NCBI RefSeq assembly: GCF_014649915.1
Contig: NZ_BMTY01000019.1
Span: 62,001-126,000, forward strand
Origin: Streptomyces toxytricini
Lineage (GTDB): Bacteria > Actinomycetota > Actinomycetes > Streptomycetales > Streptomycetaceae
Direction: 5' to 3'
DNA: 64,000 bases
The position numbers and the translations under genes are program-made. The first letter of the stretch is position 1, and every line of letters starts with the position of its first letter. This document shows, piece by piece, positions 10,525 to 18,865 of the stretch. The notes beneath the pieces are model-generated. The model did no database searches and was not told the DNA's origin. It was given only the letters and a program-made list of their open reading frames with translations.

Positions 10525-11217
10525 TCAGCGCTTGGCGTGCCGCCGGCGCTCGCCCTGGCTGCCGCCCGGGCCGCCCTGCCCGGGGAGCTCGGCCGCGGCC
10601 CTGCTCTCCTTGCGGGCCTTGAGCACCTCGATGACGACCGGGATGACGGAGACGAGGACGATGCCGATGAGGATCGGCTCGATGTTCTCCTTGATGAAGT
10701 CGATCTGGCCGAGCCAGTAGCCCGCGACCGTGATGCCGGTGCCCCAGGCGATGCCGCCGATCACGTTGTACGTGAGGAAGGTGCGGTACTTCATCGAGCC
10801 GGCGCCGGCGACCATCGGGGCGAAGGTGCGGATGATCGGGACGAAACGGGCGAGCACGATGGCCTTGGGGCCGTGCTTCTCCATGAACTCGTGCGCCTTG
10901 TCCAGGTTTTCCCGCTTGAACAGCTTGGAGTTCGGCCGGTTGAAGAGCTTGGGGCCGAAGTACTTGCCGATCATGTAGCCGACCTGGTCGCCGACGATCG
11001 CCGCGATCGTGATCAGCGCGCACACCAGCCACAGCGGCTGCTTGATGTACTCGCCGTTGGCGACGAGCAGGCCCGCGGTGAACAGCAGCGAGTCCCCGGG
11101 GAGGAACGCGAACAGTCCTGATTCCGCGAAGACGATGACCAGGATGCCGATCAGGCCGAAGTGCGAGATCAGATAGTCCGGGGACAGCCATTCGGGGCCG
11201 AGCGCAAGCGTGTACAC
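10525..11217 (-). CDS. DedA family membrane protein
   Basis: A 230-residue DedA/SNARE-associated (VTT-domain) protein, a family implicated in lipid carrier recycling and membrane homeostasis. Characteristic elements are FAESGLFAFLPGDSLLFTAGLL near the N-terminus, GDQVGYMIGKYFG, and ARFVPIIRTFAPMVAGAGSM, which includes the conserved Arg/Pro re-entrant segment. Four to five membrane segments are evident, and the C-terminus is a charged Gly/Arg-rich tail. I place the start at GTG 11217 (VYTLALGPEW), with GGAGAG about ten bases upstream. The longer frame to 11298 adds a Pro/Arg-rich stretch lacking family resemblance. It is monocistronic and convergent with the exporter gene. Confidence 0.88.
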   Translation of the reverse strand: MYTLALGPEWLSPDYLISHFGLIGILVIVFAESGLFAFLPGDSLLFTAGLLVANGEYIKQPLWLVCALITIAAIVGDQVGYMIGKYFGPKLFNRPNSKLFKRENLDKAHEFMEKHGPKAIVLARFVPIIRTFAPMVAGAGSMKYRTFLTYNVIGGIAWGTGITVAGYWLGQIDFIKENIEPILIGIVLVSVIPVVIEVLKARKESRAAAELPGQGGPGGSQGERRRHAKR

Positions 11218-11305
11218 GGGTGCCGGTCTCTCCTGGATCGGGGGGCGTCCGCGGATGAAGGGGGTGGGGCGGACGGAGGGGATCGTCTCAATTATCAACG
11301 CACAC

Positions 11306-11340
11306 GGCCACCACCCGGTTCCAGGTACCGGGTGGCGGCC
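11306..11340 (-). terminator. Hairpin terminator after the TipA-like gene
   Basis: A 9-bp perfect stem (11311-11319 with 11327-11335) is extended by four further pairs across one mismatch. It starts about 29 bases past the regulator's stop on the minus strand. Confidence 0.75.
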
Positions 11341-11368
11341 GTTCGGGACCGGTCGGGACCGGTCGGGG

Positions 11369-12127
11369 TCAGGCGCGGCGGACGGCGTTGGCGTTGATGG
11401 CGTCCCGCAGGAACACCGCCAGGCCGGGCCGCACGGCGTCGTAGAAGGCCGTGAACCGCTCGTCGGCCACGTACATCTCCCCGAGGCAGGTGTGCATCTC
11501 GTACGGGCAGGTGTAGTGGTTGCGCTCGATCCAGCCCCGGTGCTCCTCCGCCAGGTCCATGGCCTGCCCGGACTCCGGGTCGGCCCCGGCGTCCAGCAGC
11601 GCGGCCAGGCGCCGGTTGAGGTCCTCTCCCTCCGCCATGATCCGCTTCCAGTCGTCCTTGGTGTAGGACGCCGCCCGGCGGGCCGACTCCCGGTACGCCT
11701 CGGTGCCGCCCCAGCGCTGCTCGGCCTCCTCCGCGTACTGGTCCGGGTCGTGGGACCCGAACACCTCGAACTTCTCCTCGGGCGTGAGGTTGATGCCCAT
11801 TCTGTTCGCCTCCATGGCTTGCTCCACGGCCTTGGCCATCTGCTGGAGCCGGGCGATCCGGTCGGACAGGAGGGAGTGCTGCCGGCGCAGGTGCTCCCTC
11901 GGGTCCGCGTCCGGATCGTCCAGCAGGACCGCGACCTCTTCCAGGGGGAAGCCGAGCTCCCGGTAGAACAGGATCCGCTGCAGCCTGTCGAGGTCGGCGT
12001 CGTCGTACCGCCGGTGCCCCGCGCTGCTGCGGCCGCTCGGCGAGAGCAGGCCGATCTCGTCGTAGTGGTGCAGGGTGCGCACCGTCACCTTGGCGAACGC
12101 GGCGACCTGGCCCACGGAGTAGCTCAT
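11369..12127 (-). CDS. TipA-like MerR-family regulator with TipAS drug-recognition domain
   Basis: A 252-residue transcription activator. The N-terminus is a MerR winged helix (YSVGQVAAFAKVTVRTLHHYDEIGLL, then SSAGHRRY), followed by a dimerisation helix (about 75-110) and a C-terminal TipAS domain (about 110-252). In TipA of S. lividans, thiopeptides such as thiostrepton bind covalently to a cysteine of this domain. Here cysteines occur at 207 and 214 in HYTCPYEMHTCLGEMYV, the numbering I recall for TipA. The start is ATG 12127. The promoter directly upstream is a textbook MerR-type site (12154-12184), so autoregulation is expected. Whether the ligand is a thiopeptide or another multidrug-like compound is not shown by sequence. 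Confidence 0.9.
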   Translation of the reverse strand: MSYSVGQVAAFAKVTVRTLHHYDEIGLLSPSGRSSAGHRRYDDADLDRLQRILFYRELGFPLEEVAVLLDDPDADPREHLRRQHSLLSDRIARLQQMAKAVEQAMEANRMGINLTPEEKFEVFGSHDPDQYAEEAEQRWGGTEAYRESARRAASYTKDDWKRIMAEGEDLNRRLAALLDAGADPESGQAMDLAEEHRGWIERNHYTCPYEMHTCLGEMYVADERFTAFYDAVRPGLAVFLRDAINANAVRRA

Positions 12128-12153
12128 TGCTTCCGCCCTTTCTCTCGCCTCCG

Positions 12154-12184
12154 ACTCTCCCTCCTCACGCCGCGTGAGGTGCAA
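12154..12184 (-). promoter_or_regulatory. MerR/TipA-type autoregulatory promoter-operator
   Basis: On the minus strand TTGCAC (-35, 12179-12184) is separated by 19 bases from GAGAGT (-10, 12154-12159). A 7-3-7 palindrome, CCTCACG-ccg-CGTGAGG (12163-12179), fills the spacer. The over-long 19-base spacer containing the operator is the hallmark of MerR-family promoters. Transcription would begin near 12147, about 20 bases before the regulator's ATG. Confidence 0.8.
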
Positions 12185-12227
12185 GCCGGCTCGGCCGGGG
12201 ATGCGCCGGAGGCGGTCGGGGAGCGGG

Positions 12228-12785
12228 TCAGGAGGCGGGCGCGCCGTCCTCGGCCTGGGCGCGGGCCACGAGCTCGAACGCGGTCGCGCCGTCCAGGGAC
12301 TCCCGGATGATGTCGGCGTGGCCCGCGTGGCGGGCGAACTCCTCCACCAGGTGCAGCAGCAGCCACCGCATCGACACCCGGGTGTCCTTGGGGAACCAGG
12401 GCATCTCCGGCAGGGGGAAGGTGTCGTCGAGGCTCGGCAGCTCGCGGATGAACTTCTCCAGCTCCGCGGAGACCCCGTCCCAGAACGCGAGGATCTCGGG
12501 GATGGTCTCGGCGCCGACGAGGCGGAAGCTGTCGCCCCAGTTCTCCGAGGTGTACTGGCGCTCGTTCGGCTGCTGCTGCGCCAGGCGCAGCCAGTTCAGC
12601 TCGACCTCGGCGCTGTGCTTGACCAGCCCGGACAGGGAGAGCCCGCTCGCGCTCGGGTGGCTCGCCGCCTGCTCCTCGGTCAGGCCGAGGAGCGCGCGGC
12701 GCAGTCCGGCGCGCTGGGCCTCGACGTAGGACAGGAGCGCGCCTCGCTCGTCGCCGTGAGCCTCTGCCGTGACGAAAGTGGGCAT
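12228..12785 (-). CDS. DinB family (DUF664) metal-binding protein
   Basis: A 185-residue four-helix protein of the DinB/DUF664 family. Candidate metal ligands are His57 in LVKHSAEVELNW and His153/His156 in EEFARHAGHADIIRE, the usual three-His arrangement. Some DinB proteins are thiol-S-transferases using mycothiol or bacillithiol, others have unknown roles; nothing here fixes the reaction. It lies directly upstream of the TipA-like gene on the same strand, but the MerR promoter sits between them, so they need not be co-transcribed. The start is ATG 12785. Confidence 0.88.
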   Translation of the reverse strand: MPTFVTAEAHGDERGALLSYVEAQRAGLRRALLGLTEEQAASHPSASGLSLSGLVKHSAEVELNWLRLAQQQPNERQYTSENWGDSFRLVGAETIPEILAFWDGVSAELEKFIRELPSLDDTFPLPEMPWFPKDTRVSMRWLLLHLVEEFARHAGHADIIRESLDGATAFELVARAQAEDGAPAS

Positions 12786-12900
12786 GGAACTACCGCCTTC
12801 TCTGCCGTGTGTGCCGTCCTGCTGACAACGACCACGTTAGGCTCCGATGCGGTCAGTACATGTCCTAATTGACGAGGCGGTGGCGGAGGCGGCCCCGGTC

Positions 12901-14985
12901 TCAGGAGCCGGAGCCGTTGTCCGGGCGGATCGCCGGGAGCTCCGCCATGGGCTTGGGCAGGAGGGCCTTGGAGAGGTCCTGGGCGCCCTTCTCGTCGAGC
13001 CCGTACATCGCCTCGTAGATCTTGCGGACGGCCGGTCCGGAGGCGCCGGAGCCGGTGCCGCCCTGGGAGATCGTCATCACGATCGCGTAGTCCTCGGTGT
13101 ACGAGGCGAACCAGGACGTGGTCTGCTTGCCCTGCACCTCCGCGGTGCCCGTCTTGGCGTGCATCGGGATCTGCTTCTGCGGCCAGCCGCCGAAGCGCCA
13201 GGCCGCGCTGCCGGAGGTGACGACCGACTCCAGGGCGGCGTCTATGTCCTTGTGCAGCTTGGCGTCCATCGGGAGCCTGCCGCGCTCCTTGGGGGCGATC
13301 TCCTTGACGGAGGTGCCGTCCGCGCTGACGACGGCCTTGCCGATGCTGGGCTGGTGCAGCGTGCCGCCGTTGGCGAGGGCCGCGTACACGGAGGCCATCT
13401 GCAGGGGCGTGACGAGGGTGTCGCCCTGGCCGATGGAGTAGTTGATCGCGTCGCCCTCGCGCAGCTGGTTGCCCTGGCGGCAGTTCTCGTAGGCGATCCG
13501 CTCGGCGAAGGTGCCGTCCTTCTTGCCGTCGCGGCACCAGGCGGCCTTGTTGGCCTCGAAGAAGTCCTTCTTCCACTGCCGGTCGGGGACGCGGCCGGCG
13601 ACCTCGTTGGGCAGGTCGACGCCGGTCGGCTTGCCCAGGCCGAACTGGTGGGCCGTCTTCAGGAACCAGTCGGCGGGGTCCTTCTTCGGGTTGATCCCGC
13701 CGTCCTTCTTCCACTCCTTGTCGGCGAGGAGGTAGTAGACGGTGTCGCAGGAGACCTCCAGGGCGCGGCCGATGGTGATGTCGCCGTAGCCCTGGGACTC
13801 GAAGTTGGTGAAGGTCTGCCGGCCGACCGAGTAGGAGCTGGGGCAGGGGTAGCGGGCGTTGAAGGGGTAGCCGGCGTTGACCGCGGCGGTCGAGGTGACG
13901 ACCTTGAAGATGGAGCCGGGGGCGGCCACGCTCTGGATCGCCCGGTTCAGGAGCGGGTAGTTGGAGTCCTTGTCGGTGAGGGCCGCGTAGTCCTTGGCGG
14001 AGATGCCGCCGACCCAGGCGTTCGGGTCGTACGTCGGGTTGGACGCCATGGCGACGATCCGGCCCGTCTTGGCCTCCATGACGACGACGGCGCCGGAGTC
14101 GGCCTCGTAGTTGCGGTGCGTGTTGCGGTCGTAGCCCTTGCGGGCCTCGATCATCGCGTTGTTCAGCTCGCGCTCGGCGACCGCCTGCACGCGGGCGTCG
14201 ATGGAGGTGACGATGTTCGAGCCGGGAGTGGGCTTGTCCGCCTTGGCCAGTCCGATGACTCGGCCGAGGTTGTCGACCTCGTAGCGGGTGATGCCCGCCT
14301 TGCCGCGCAGCTCCTTGTCGTACGTGCGCTCCAGGCCGGAGCGGCCCACCTGGTCGGAGCGCAGGTAGGGGGAGTCGGTCTTCTTCGCCTTGGCGATCTC
14401 GGCGTCGGTGACCGGCGAGAGGTAGCCGAGGACCTGGGAGGTGTTGGCGCCCTCGGGGCCCGCGTAGCGGCGTACGGCGGTCGGCTCGGCGGTGATGCCG
14501 GGGAAGCGCTCGGCGTGCTCCCTTATCTCCAGCACCTGCTCGGTGGTCGCCTCGTCGGTGATCGGGATCGGCTGGTAGGGAGAACCGTTCCAGCACGGCT
14601 TGGGCGTCTTGGCGTCGCACAGGCGGACGCTGCCCACGACGTCGTCCGGGTTCAGGCCGAGGACGCCCGCGAGGCGGACGAGGACCTCCTTGCCCTTGTC
14701 CTTCATCTTGCTCAGCTCGGTGCGGCTGGCGGAGACCACCATGCGGGTCTCGTTGTCGGCGAGGGGGACGCCGCGGGCGTCGAGGATCGAGCCGCGCACG
14801 GCGGGCTGGACGACCTGCTGGACGTGGTTGTTCTTCGCCTCGTCCGTGTACTCGTCGCCGTTGCGGATCTGGAGGTACCAGAGGCGGCCGCCGAGGGTGA
14901 GGAGCAGCGAGAAGACGACCACCTGGATGACCACCAGACGGTTCTGGACCCGGGGCGTCCGCCCCGTCTCCGGAATGTTGCTCAC
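12901..14985 (-). CDS. Penicillin-binding protein 2-type transpeptidase
   Basis: A 694-residue class B PBP that crosslinks peptidoglycan, probably alongside a SEDS glycosyltransferase. There is one N-terminal membrane anchor (about 17-37), a pedestal/dimerisation region (about 60-250), and a transpeptidase domain with SIFK (358-361, catalytic Ser358), SCD in the SxN position (412-414) and KTG (611-613). The SxD variant is typical of PBP2-like enzymes. An insert around 425-515 is rich in Lys/Asp and has two Cys residues (484 and 502). The start is GTG 14985 with GGGGAG eight bases upstream. No rodA gene adjoins it, so it is one of several Streptomyces PBP2 paralogues rather than the mreBCD-linked copy. 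Confidence 0.92.
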   Translation of the reverse strand: MSNIPETGRTPRVQNRLVVIQVVVFSLLLTLGGRLWYLQIRNGDEYTDEAKNNHVQQVVQPAVRGSILDARGVPLADNETRMVVSASRTELSKMKDKGKEVLVRLAGVLGLNPDDVVGSVRLCDAKTPKPCWNGSPYQPIPITDEATTEQVLEIREHAERFPGITAEPTAVRRYAGPEGANTSQVLGYLSPVTDAEIAKAKKTDSPYLRSDQVGRSGLERTYDKELRGKAGITRYEVDNLGRVIGLAKADKPTPGSNIVTSIDARVQAVAERELNNAMIEARKGYDRNTHRNYEADSGAVVVMEAKTGRIVAMASNPTYDPNAWVGGISAKDYAALTDKDSNYPLLNRAIQSVAAPGSIFKVVTSTAAVNAGYPFNARYPCPSSYSVGRQTFTNFESQGYGDITIGRALEVSCDTVYYLLADKEWKKDGGINPKKDPADWFLKTAHQFGLGKPTGVDLPNEVAGRVPDRQWKKDFFEANKAAWCRDGKKDGTFAERIAYENCRQGNQLREGDAINYSIGQGDTLVTPLQMASVYAALANGGTLHQPSIGKAVVSADGTSVKEIAPKERGRLPMDAKLHKDIDAALESVVTSGSAAWRFGGWPQKQIPMHAKTGTAEVQGKQTTSWFASYTEDYAIVMTISQGGTGSGASGPAVRKIYEAMYGLDEKGAQDLSKALLPKPMAELPAIRPDNGSGS

Positions 14986-15046
14986 GTGAGGACTCCCCCG
15001 AAACACTGCCCGCCGCCGACTCCGCCGAGTCTAAGGCGGACCGGGG

Positions 15047-16504
15047 TCAGAGGGGGAAGGTGCTCCTGCCGTGCTGTACGGAGATCCACTTCTGGGTGGT
15101 GAAGGCCTCGACGGTGGACTCGCCGTTCAGCCGGCCCAGGCCGGAGGCCTTCTCCCCGCCGAACGCGGCCAGCGGCTCGTCGCCGATGGTCGAGTCGTTG
15201 ACGTGGATCATGCCGGTCTCGATGCGCTCGGCGAAGCGGATGCCGCGCTCGACGTCCCGGGTGTGGACGGCGCCGCTCAGGCCGTACGGGGTGGCGTTCG
15301 CCATGCGGACGGCCTCCTCCTCGCCGTCGAACACCATGAGCAGGGCGACCGGGCCGAAGATCTCCTGCGTGAGCAGCGGGGAGTCCTCGGGGATGCCGGT
15401 GAGCACGGTCGGCTCGACGAGGTTGCCGCGCGTGGCGCCGCGTACGAGCGCCTGGGCGCCGGAGGCGACGGCGCGGTCGACGAGCGCGGTGAGGGCCTCT
15501 GCCTGGAAGGAGTTGATCAGCGGGCCGATGTGGGTGTCGGCCTCGCGGGGGTCGCCGGTGCGCAGGGCGCGCACGCGGGCGGTGAACTTGTCCGTGAACT
15601 CCTCGGCGACGCGGGTGTCGACCAGGATCCGGTTGGCGGCCATGCAGACCTGGCCCTGGTAGACGAAGCGGCTGAAGACGGCCGCCTCGACGGCGTAGTC
15701 GACGTCGGCGTCGTCGAGGACGACGAGGGCGCTGTTGCCGCTGAGCTCCAGGACGGTCCGCTTGAAGTGGCGGGCGGCGACGGCGCCCACGTGCCGTCCG
15801 ACGCGGTCGGAGCCGGCGAAGGAGATGACCTTCGGGACCGGGTGGGTCAGGAGGGCGTCGCCGATCTCGGCGATGTCCGTGACGAGGACGCTCAGGAGCC
15901 CGGCCGGCAGGCCGGCCTCCTCGAAGATCCGGGCGATGACGCCGCCGCCGACCACGGGCGCGTTCTGGTTGGGCTTGACGACGACGGCGTTGCCCAGCGC
16001 GAGCGCGGGGGCGGCCGACTTCATCGTGACGAGGAAGGGGAAGTTGAAGGGGCTGATCACGGTGACGACGCCGACGGGGAGCCGCTGGACGCGGCTCTCC
16101 TTGCCCGGGACGGGCGAGGTGAGGATCCGGCCTTCGGGGCGTACGGCGAGCTGCATGGCCTCGCGGATGAACTCCTTGGCGAGGTGGATCTCGTACTCGG
16201 CCTTGGGACGGGTCCCGCCGAGCTCGTCGATCATCGCCTCGACGATCTCCTTCTCGCGCTCCTCGGTGATCCGCAGGGCCCGCTCCAGTACGGCGCGTCT
16301 CGCGTAGGGGCTGGTGGCGGCCCACTCGCGCTGGGCGCGCTCGGCGGCCCGGTAGGCCTGGTCCACCTGCTCGACGGTGGCCACGGTGATGGCGGCGAGC
16401 TTCTCCCCGTTGTACGGGTTGACGTCGATGATGTCCCAGGAGCCGTTGCCGGCCAGCCAGGTGCCGTCGATGTACTGGTGAGCCAGGTCCTCGAATATGG
16501 ACAT
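15047..16504 (-). CDS. Aldehyde dehydrogenase (benzaldehyde/salicylaldehyde type)
   Basis: A 485-residue NAD(P)-dependent aldehyde dehydrogenase. Catalytic elements are Asn154 in SPFNFP, Glu253 in LELSGNS and nucleophile Cys287 in YQGQVCMAANRI. QVCMA rather than QxCTA, with the FKRTVLELSG context, suggests the aromatic or short-chain aldehyde subgroup, but substrate is uncertain. The start is ATG 16504 with AAGGGA five bases upstream; the open frame reaches 16564 without a better site. It follows the XRE regulator gene on the same strand with an 86-base gap, so weak read-through coupling is possible. Confidence 0.9.
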   Translation of the reverse strand: MSIFEDLAHQYIDGTWLAGNGSWDIIDVNPYNGEKLAAITVATVEQVDQAYRAAERAQREWAATSPYARRAVLERALRITEEREKEIVEAMIDELGGTRPKAEYEIHLAKEFIREAMQLAVRPEGRILTSPVPGKESRVQRLPVGVVTVISPFNFPFLVTMKSAAPALALGNAVVVKPNQNAPVVGGGVIARIFEEAGLPAGLLSVLVTDIAEIGDALLTHPVPKVISFAGSDRVGRHVGAVAARHFKRTVLELSGNSALVVLDDADVDYAVEAAVFSRFVYQGQVCMAANRILVDTRVAEEFTDKFTARVRALRTGDPREADTHIGPLINSFQAEALTALVDRAVASGAQALVRGATRGNLVEPTVLTGIPEDSPLLTQEIFGPVALLMVFDGEEEAVRMANATPYGLSGAVHTRDVERGIRFAERIETGMIHVNDSTIGDEPLAAFGGEKASGLGRLNGESTVEAFTTQKWISVQHGRSTFPL

Positions 16505-16590
16505 GCCATCCCTTACTGCGAGCGCGCACCCGGGCGCTGCACCCGAGACCGTTCGGTCATGCACTGATCAGACGTCATAGTACGTGCGGA

Positions 16591-17451
16591 TCAAGACAGT
16601 TGGAGGAGACCGCGGAGAAGATCCCGGGTCTGGTCGGGGTCCGGGCAGTCGGCCTGCAGCCGCTCCATCGCCCGCTCGTACTGCGCCACTTCCTCGTCCT
16701 TGTCCAGGTAGAGGGCACTGGTGAGCTGTTCCAGATAGACGATGTCCTGGAGGTCGGACTCGGGGAACCGCAGCAGGGTGAAGGCCCCGCTCTCGCCGGA
16801 GTGCCCGCCGAAGGAGAACGGCATCACCTGGAGCTGCACGTTCGGCCGCTGCGACACCTCGATGAGGTGCTCCAACTGGCCGCGCATGACGTCCCGTCCG
16901 CCGTACGGGCGGCGCAGCGCGGCCTCGTCGAGCACGGCGTGGAAGACGGGGGCGTTCTCGGAGACGAGCACCTTCTGCCGCTCCAGGCGCAGCGCGACGC
17001 GGCGCTCGATCTCGGCCCTGCCGGCGCCGGGCATGCCGCGGCTGACGACGGCGTGCGCGTATGCCTCGGTCTGGAGCAGGCCGTGGACGAACTGCACCTC
17101 GTAGATGCGGATGAGGGACGCGGCGCCCTCCAGTCCGATGTACGTCTGGAACCAGCCGGGCAGCACGTCGCCGTAGCTGTGCCACCAGCCCGCCGCGTTG
17201 GCCTCGCGGACGAGGCCCAGGAGGGACTCGCGCTCGGCGCCGTCCGTGACCCCGTAGAGCGTGAGGAGGTCTTCGACGTCCCTTGCCTTGAAGCTCACCC
17301 TTCCCAACTCCAAGCGGCTGATCTTCGATTCGGATGCGCGGATCGAGTAGCCGGCCGCCTCACGGGTGATGCCGCGGGATTCTCGGAGTCGCCTGAGCTG
17401 TGAGCCCAGGAGGATGCGGCGCACCACGGAACCGCCTGCTTCTGCGGTCAC
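16591..17451 (-). CDS. XRE-family regulator with C-terminal DUF5753 (Streptomyces type)
   Basis: A 286-residue DNA-binding protein. A helix-turn-helix occupies about residues 10-60 (LGSQLRRLRESRGITREAAGYSIRASESKISRLELG). The remainder (about 95-280) is the Streptomyces-specific DUF5753 domain with WFQTYIGLE and the LQVMPFSFGGHSG region. Such regulators usually sit with small DUF397 proteins and RsbW-like ATPases, and some affect development and secondary metabolism. Here an ATPase gene is divergent and a DUF397 gene lies 1.2 kb away. The GTG start at 17451 has GGAGGG upstream. It may bind the repeated 21-base element at 17663 and 18774. Confidence 0.9.
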   Translation of the reverse strand: MTAEAGGSVVRRILLGSQLRRLRESRGITREAAGYSIRASESKISRLELGRVSFKARDVEDLLTLYGVTDGAERESLLGLVREANAAGWWHSYGDVLPGWFQTYIGLEGAASLIRIYEVQFVHGLLQTEAYAHAVVSRGMPGAGRAEIERRVALRLERQKVLVSENAPVFHAVLDEAALRRPYGGRDVMRGQLEHLIEVSQRPNVQLQVMPFSFGGHSGESGAFTLLRFPESDLQDIVYLEQLTSALYLDKDEEVAQYERAMERLQADCPDPDQTRDLLRGLLQLS

Positions 17452-17662
17452 TAGTCCTGCCCTCCCCATCGCCATGGATACGCGTGGTCTGCGCGTGTGT
17501 GCTGCATCGCTGGGCCCCCGTGTCCCCAGGCCTCGCAGTCTGCCACCAAAACGCATCGGCCCGTACTCGTTCTGTAACGGAATCCGGGCTGCCGTAAAAG
17601 AAGTCCGTAAGTGTACGTAGGAAGAAATGAGCAAGAACCATCACGGGTGGGGACAGGTCCGG

Positions 17663-17683
17663 CGCGTGCACGTGCATCTGCCC
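17663..17683 (+). promoter_or_regulatory. Candidate operator, copy 1 (inverted partner at 18774)
   Basis: A 21-base segment with core GTGCACGTGCA recurs exactly, in inverse orientation, at 18774-18794, and a further TGCA matches after one mismatch. This copy is about 138 bases upstream of the ATPase start and 212 bases upstream of the divergent XRE gene. Two identical 21-mers within 1.1 kb, both in upstream regions of one regulatory module, suggest a shared binding site. The binder is inferred. Confidence 0.55.
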
Positions 17684-17820
17684 TTGCATCCAGCTTCTGC
17701 ATTCGGAACGATGGTGCCGCGCACCTGCGTGCTGTTCGCGCCGGCGCCGGACCGACCCACCCCGCAGTTCTTTCTGGACGCAAGCCGCCGCCACGTCCGC
17801 GAATCCCGGGAGTGCCTCGC

Positions 17821-18345
17821 ATGGGGACGAATGGATCGACCATGCTCGAGCCGTTACGGCAGGGCCTGCCCCCGGTCGACCCCACGGCTGTGTCCGGGTC
17901 TGCCTCCTGCTCCCTCCCCGCCCGCTTCGAGGCGGTGCGCGGCGCCCGTACGTTCACCCGCTCGACCCTGGCCCAGTGGGGCCTCGACGAGCGATTCGAC
18001 GACGTGGCCCTCGTCGTCTCCGAGCTCGTCACCAACGCGCTGCGGCACGCCCTGCCCGGGGACCCGCGGCCGGCGGGTGCGGGGCCCGGGGCGGGCGAGC
18101 CGGAGGCAGCCGTGCGGCTGCACCTGATGCGGTGGAGCTCCCGGCTGGTGTGCGCGGTGCGCGACCCCAGCGAGGACCGGCCGGGCGGCGCGTTCGAACC
18201 CGAGCACACGGAGGAGAACTGCGACCTGGAGTCGGGGCGCGGACTGTTCCTCGTGGACGCCTACAGCGACAGCTGGGGCTGGCACCCGCTCGCGGGCCGG
18301 CTCACCGGCAAGGTCGTGTGGGCGCTGTTCATGCTCCCCGAGTAG
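17821..18345 (+). CDS. RsbW-like ATP-binding regulatory protein
   Basis: A 174-residue GHKL-fold protein related to anti-sigma serine kinases. The N-box is ELVTNALRHA (68-77, Asn72), the G1 aspartate lies in CAVRDPSED (Asp115), and the G2 loop is SGRGLFLVD (138-146). ATP binding is therefore likely, and kinase activity is possible but unproven. Many such proteins in Streptomyces accompany XRE/DUF397 pairs. The start is ATG 17821 with GGGAG eight bases upstream; the frame extends 70 codons further but through low-complexity sequence. A Pro/Gly/Ala-rich insertion (about 79-96) separates N and G1 boxes. It is followed by a strong terminator. Confidence 0.85.
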   Translation: MGTNGSTMLEPLRQGLPPVDPTAVSGSASCSLPARFEAVRGARTFTRSTLAQWGLDERFDDVALVVSELVTNALRHALPGDPRPAGAGPGAGEPEAAVRLHLMRWSSRLVCAVRDPSEDRPGGAFEPEHTEENCDLESGRGLFLVDAYSDSWGWHPLAGRLTGKVVWALFMLPE

Positions 18346-18374
18346 GCGGCGGGCCGACACGGAGCGGGAAGACG

Positions 18375-18417
18375 CACTGGCCGGGACCGATCACGAGAGG
18401 ATCGGTCCCGGCCAGTG
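18375..18417. terminator. 18-bp bidirectional terminator
   Basis: Arms 18375-18392 and 18400-18417 are perfect complements around a 7-base loop, between the convergent ATPase and DUF397 genes. Its right edge merges into a 12-base palindrome GTGCACGTGCAC (18415-18426) that shares the core of the candidate operator. Confidence 0.9.
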
Positions 18418-18470
18418 CACGTGCACGGCTGGATCTGTGGCACCGTTCCAGAGTCGTCCGAGCCCGGCCC

Positions 18471-18707
18471 TCAGTGGATCAGGTGGTCGAACTCGCCGTC
18501 CTTGACGCCCAGGAGCAGCGCCTCGATCTCGGCCGGCGTGTAGACGAGAGCCGGTCCGTCCGGGAACCGCGAATTGCGCACGGCGACGGCGCCGCCCGGC
18601 AGTTTCGCGAACTCCACGCAGGAGCCCTGCGAGTTGCTGTGCTTGCTCTTCTGCCAGGTCACCCCGTCGAGTTCTGCAGCTGCCATCCCGTTGTACGCGT
18701 GGTCCAC
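18471..18707 (-). CDS. DUF397 small regulatory protein
   Basis: A 78-residue protein with the DUF397 signature: WQKSKHSNSQGSCVEFA, then VAVRNSRFPDGPALVYTPAE, and a Phe/His-ending tail. DUF397 proteins are Streptomyces-specific partners of XRE regulators, thought to modulate their DNA binding. The start is GTG 18707 with a GGGGG run six bases upstream; an internal ATG seven codons later is an alternative. The candidate operator copy at 18774 lies 67-87 bases upstream, a plausible regulatory position. Confidence 0.9.
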   Translation of the reverse strand: MDHAYNGMAAAELDGVTWQKSKHSNSQGSCVEFAKLPGGAVAVRNSRFPDGPALVYTPAEIEALLLGVKDGEFDHLIH

Positions 18708-18773
18708 AGGAAGCCCCCGATAGTGCAGATGTCAACTCCACCGGATCATAGCTGTGTTCACGTGTGGCTGCAT

Positions 18774-18794
18774 GGGCAGATGCACGTGCACGCG
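18774..18794 (-). promoter_or_regulatory. Candidate operator, copy 2 (upstream of DUF397 gene)
   Basis: Exact reverse complement of 17663-17683 (21 of 21 bases). It lies between the DUF2786 stop (18866) and the DUF397 start (18707), where it can control only the DUF397 gene. Confidence 0.55.
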
Positions 18795-18865
18795 GAGGGT
18801 GCCGCACTGATCACGGTGAGAGGCAACGGAACCAAACACTCCGCCGATGGGGCTGCAACGGATGG

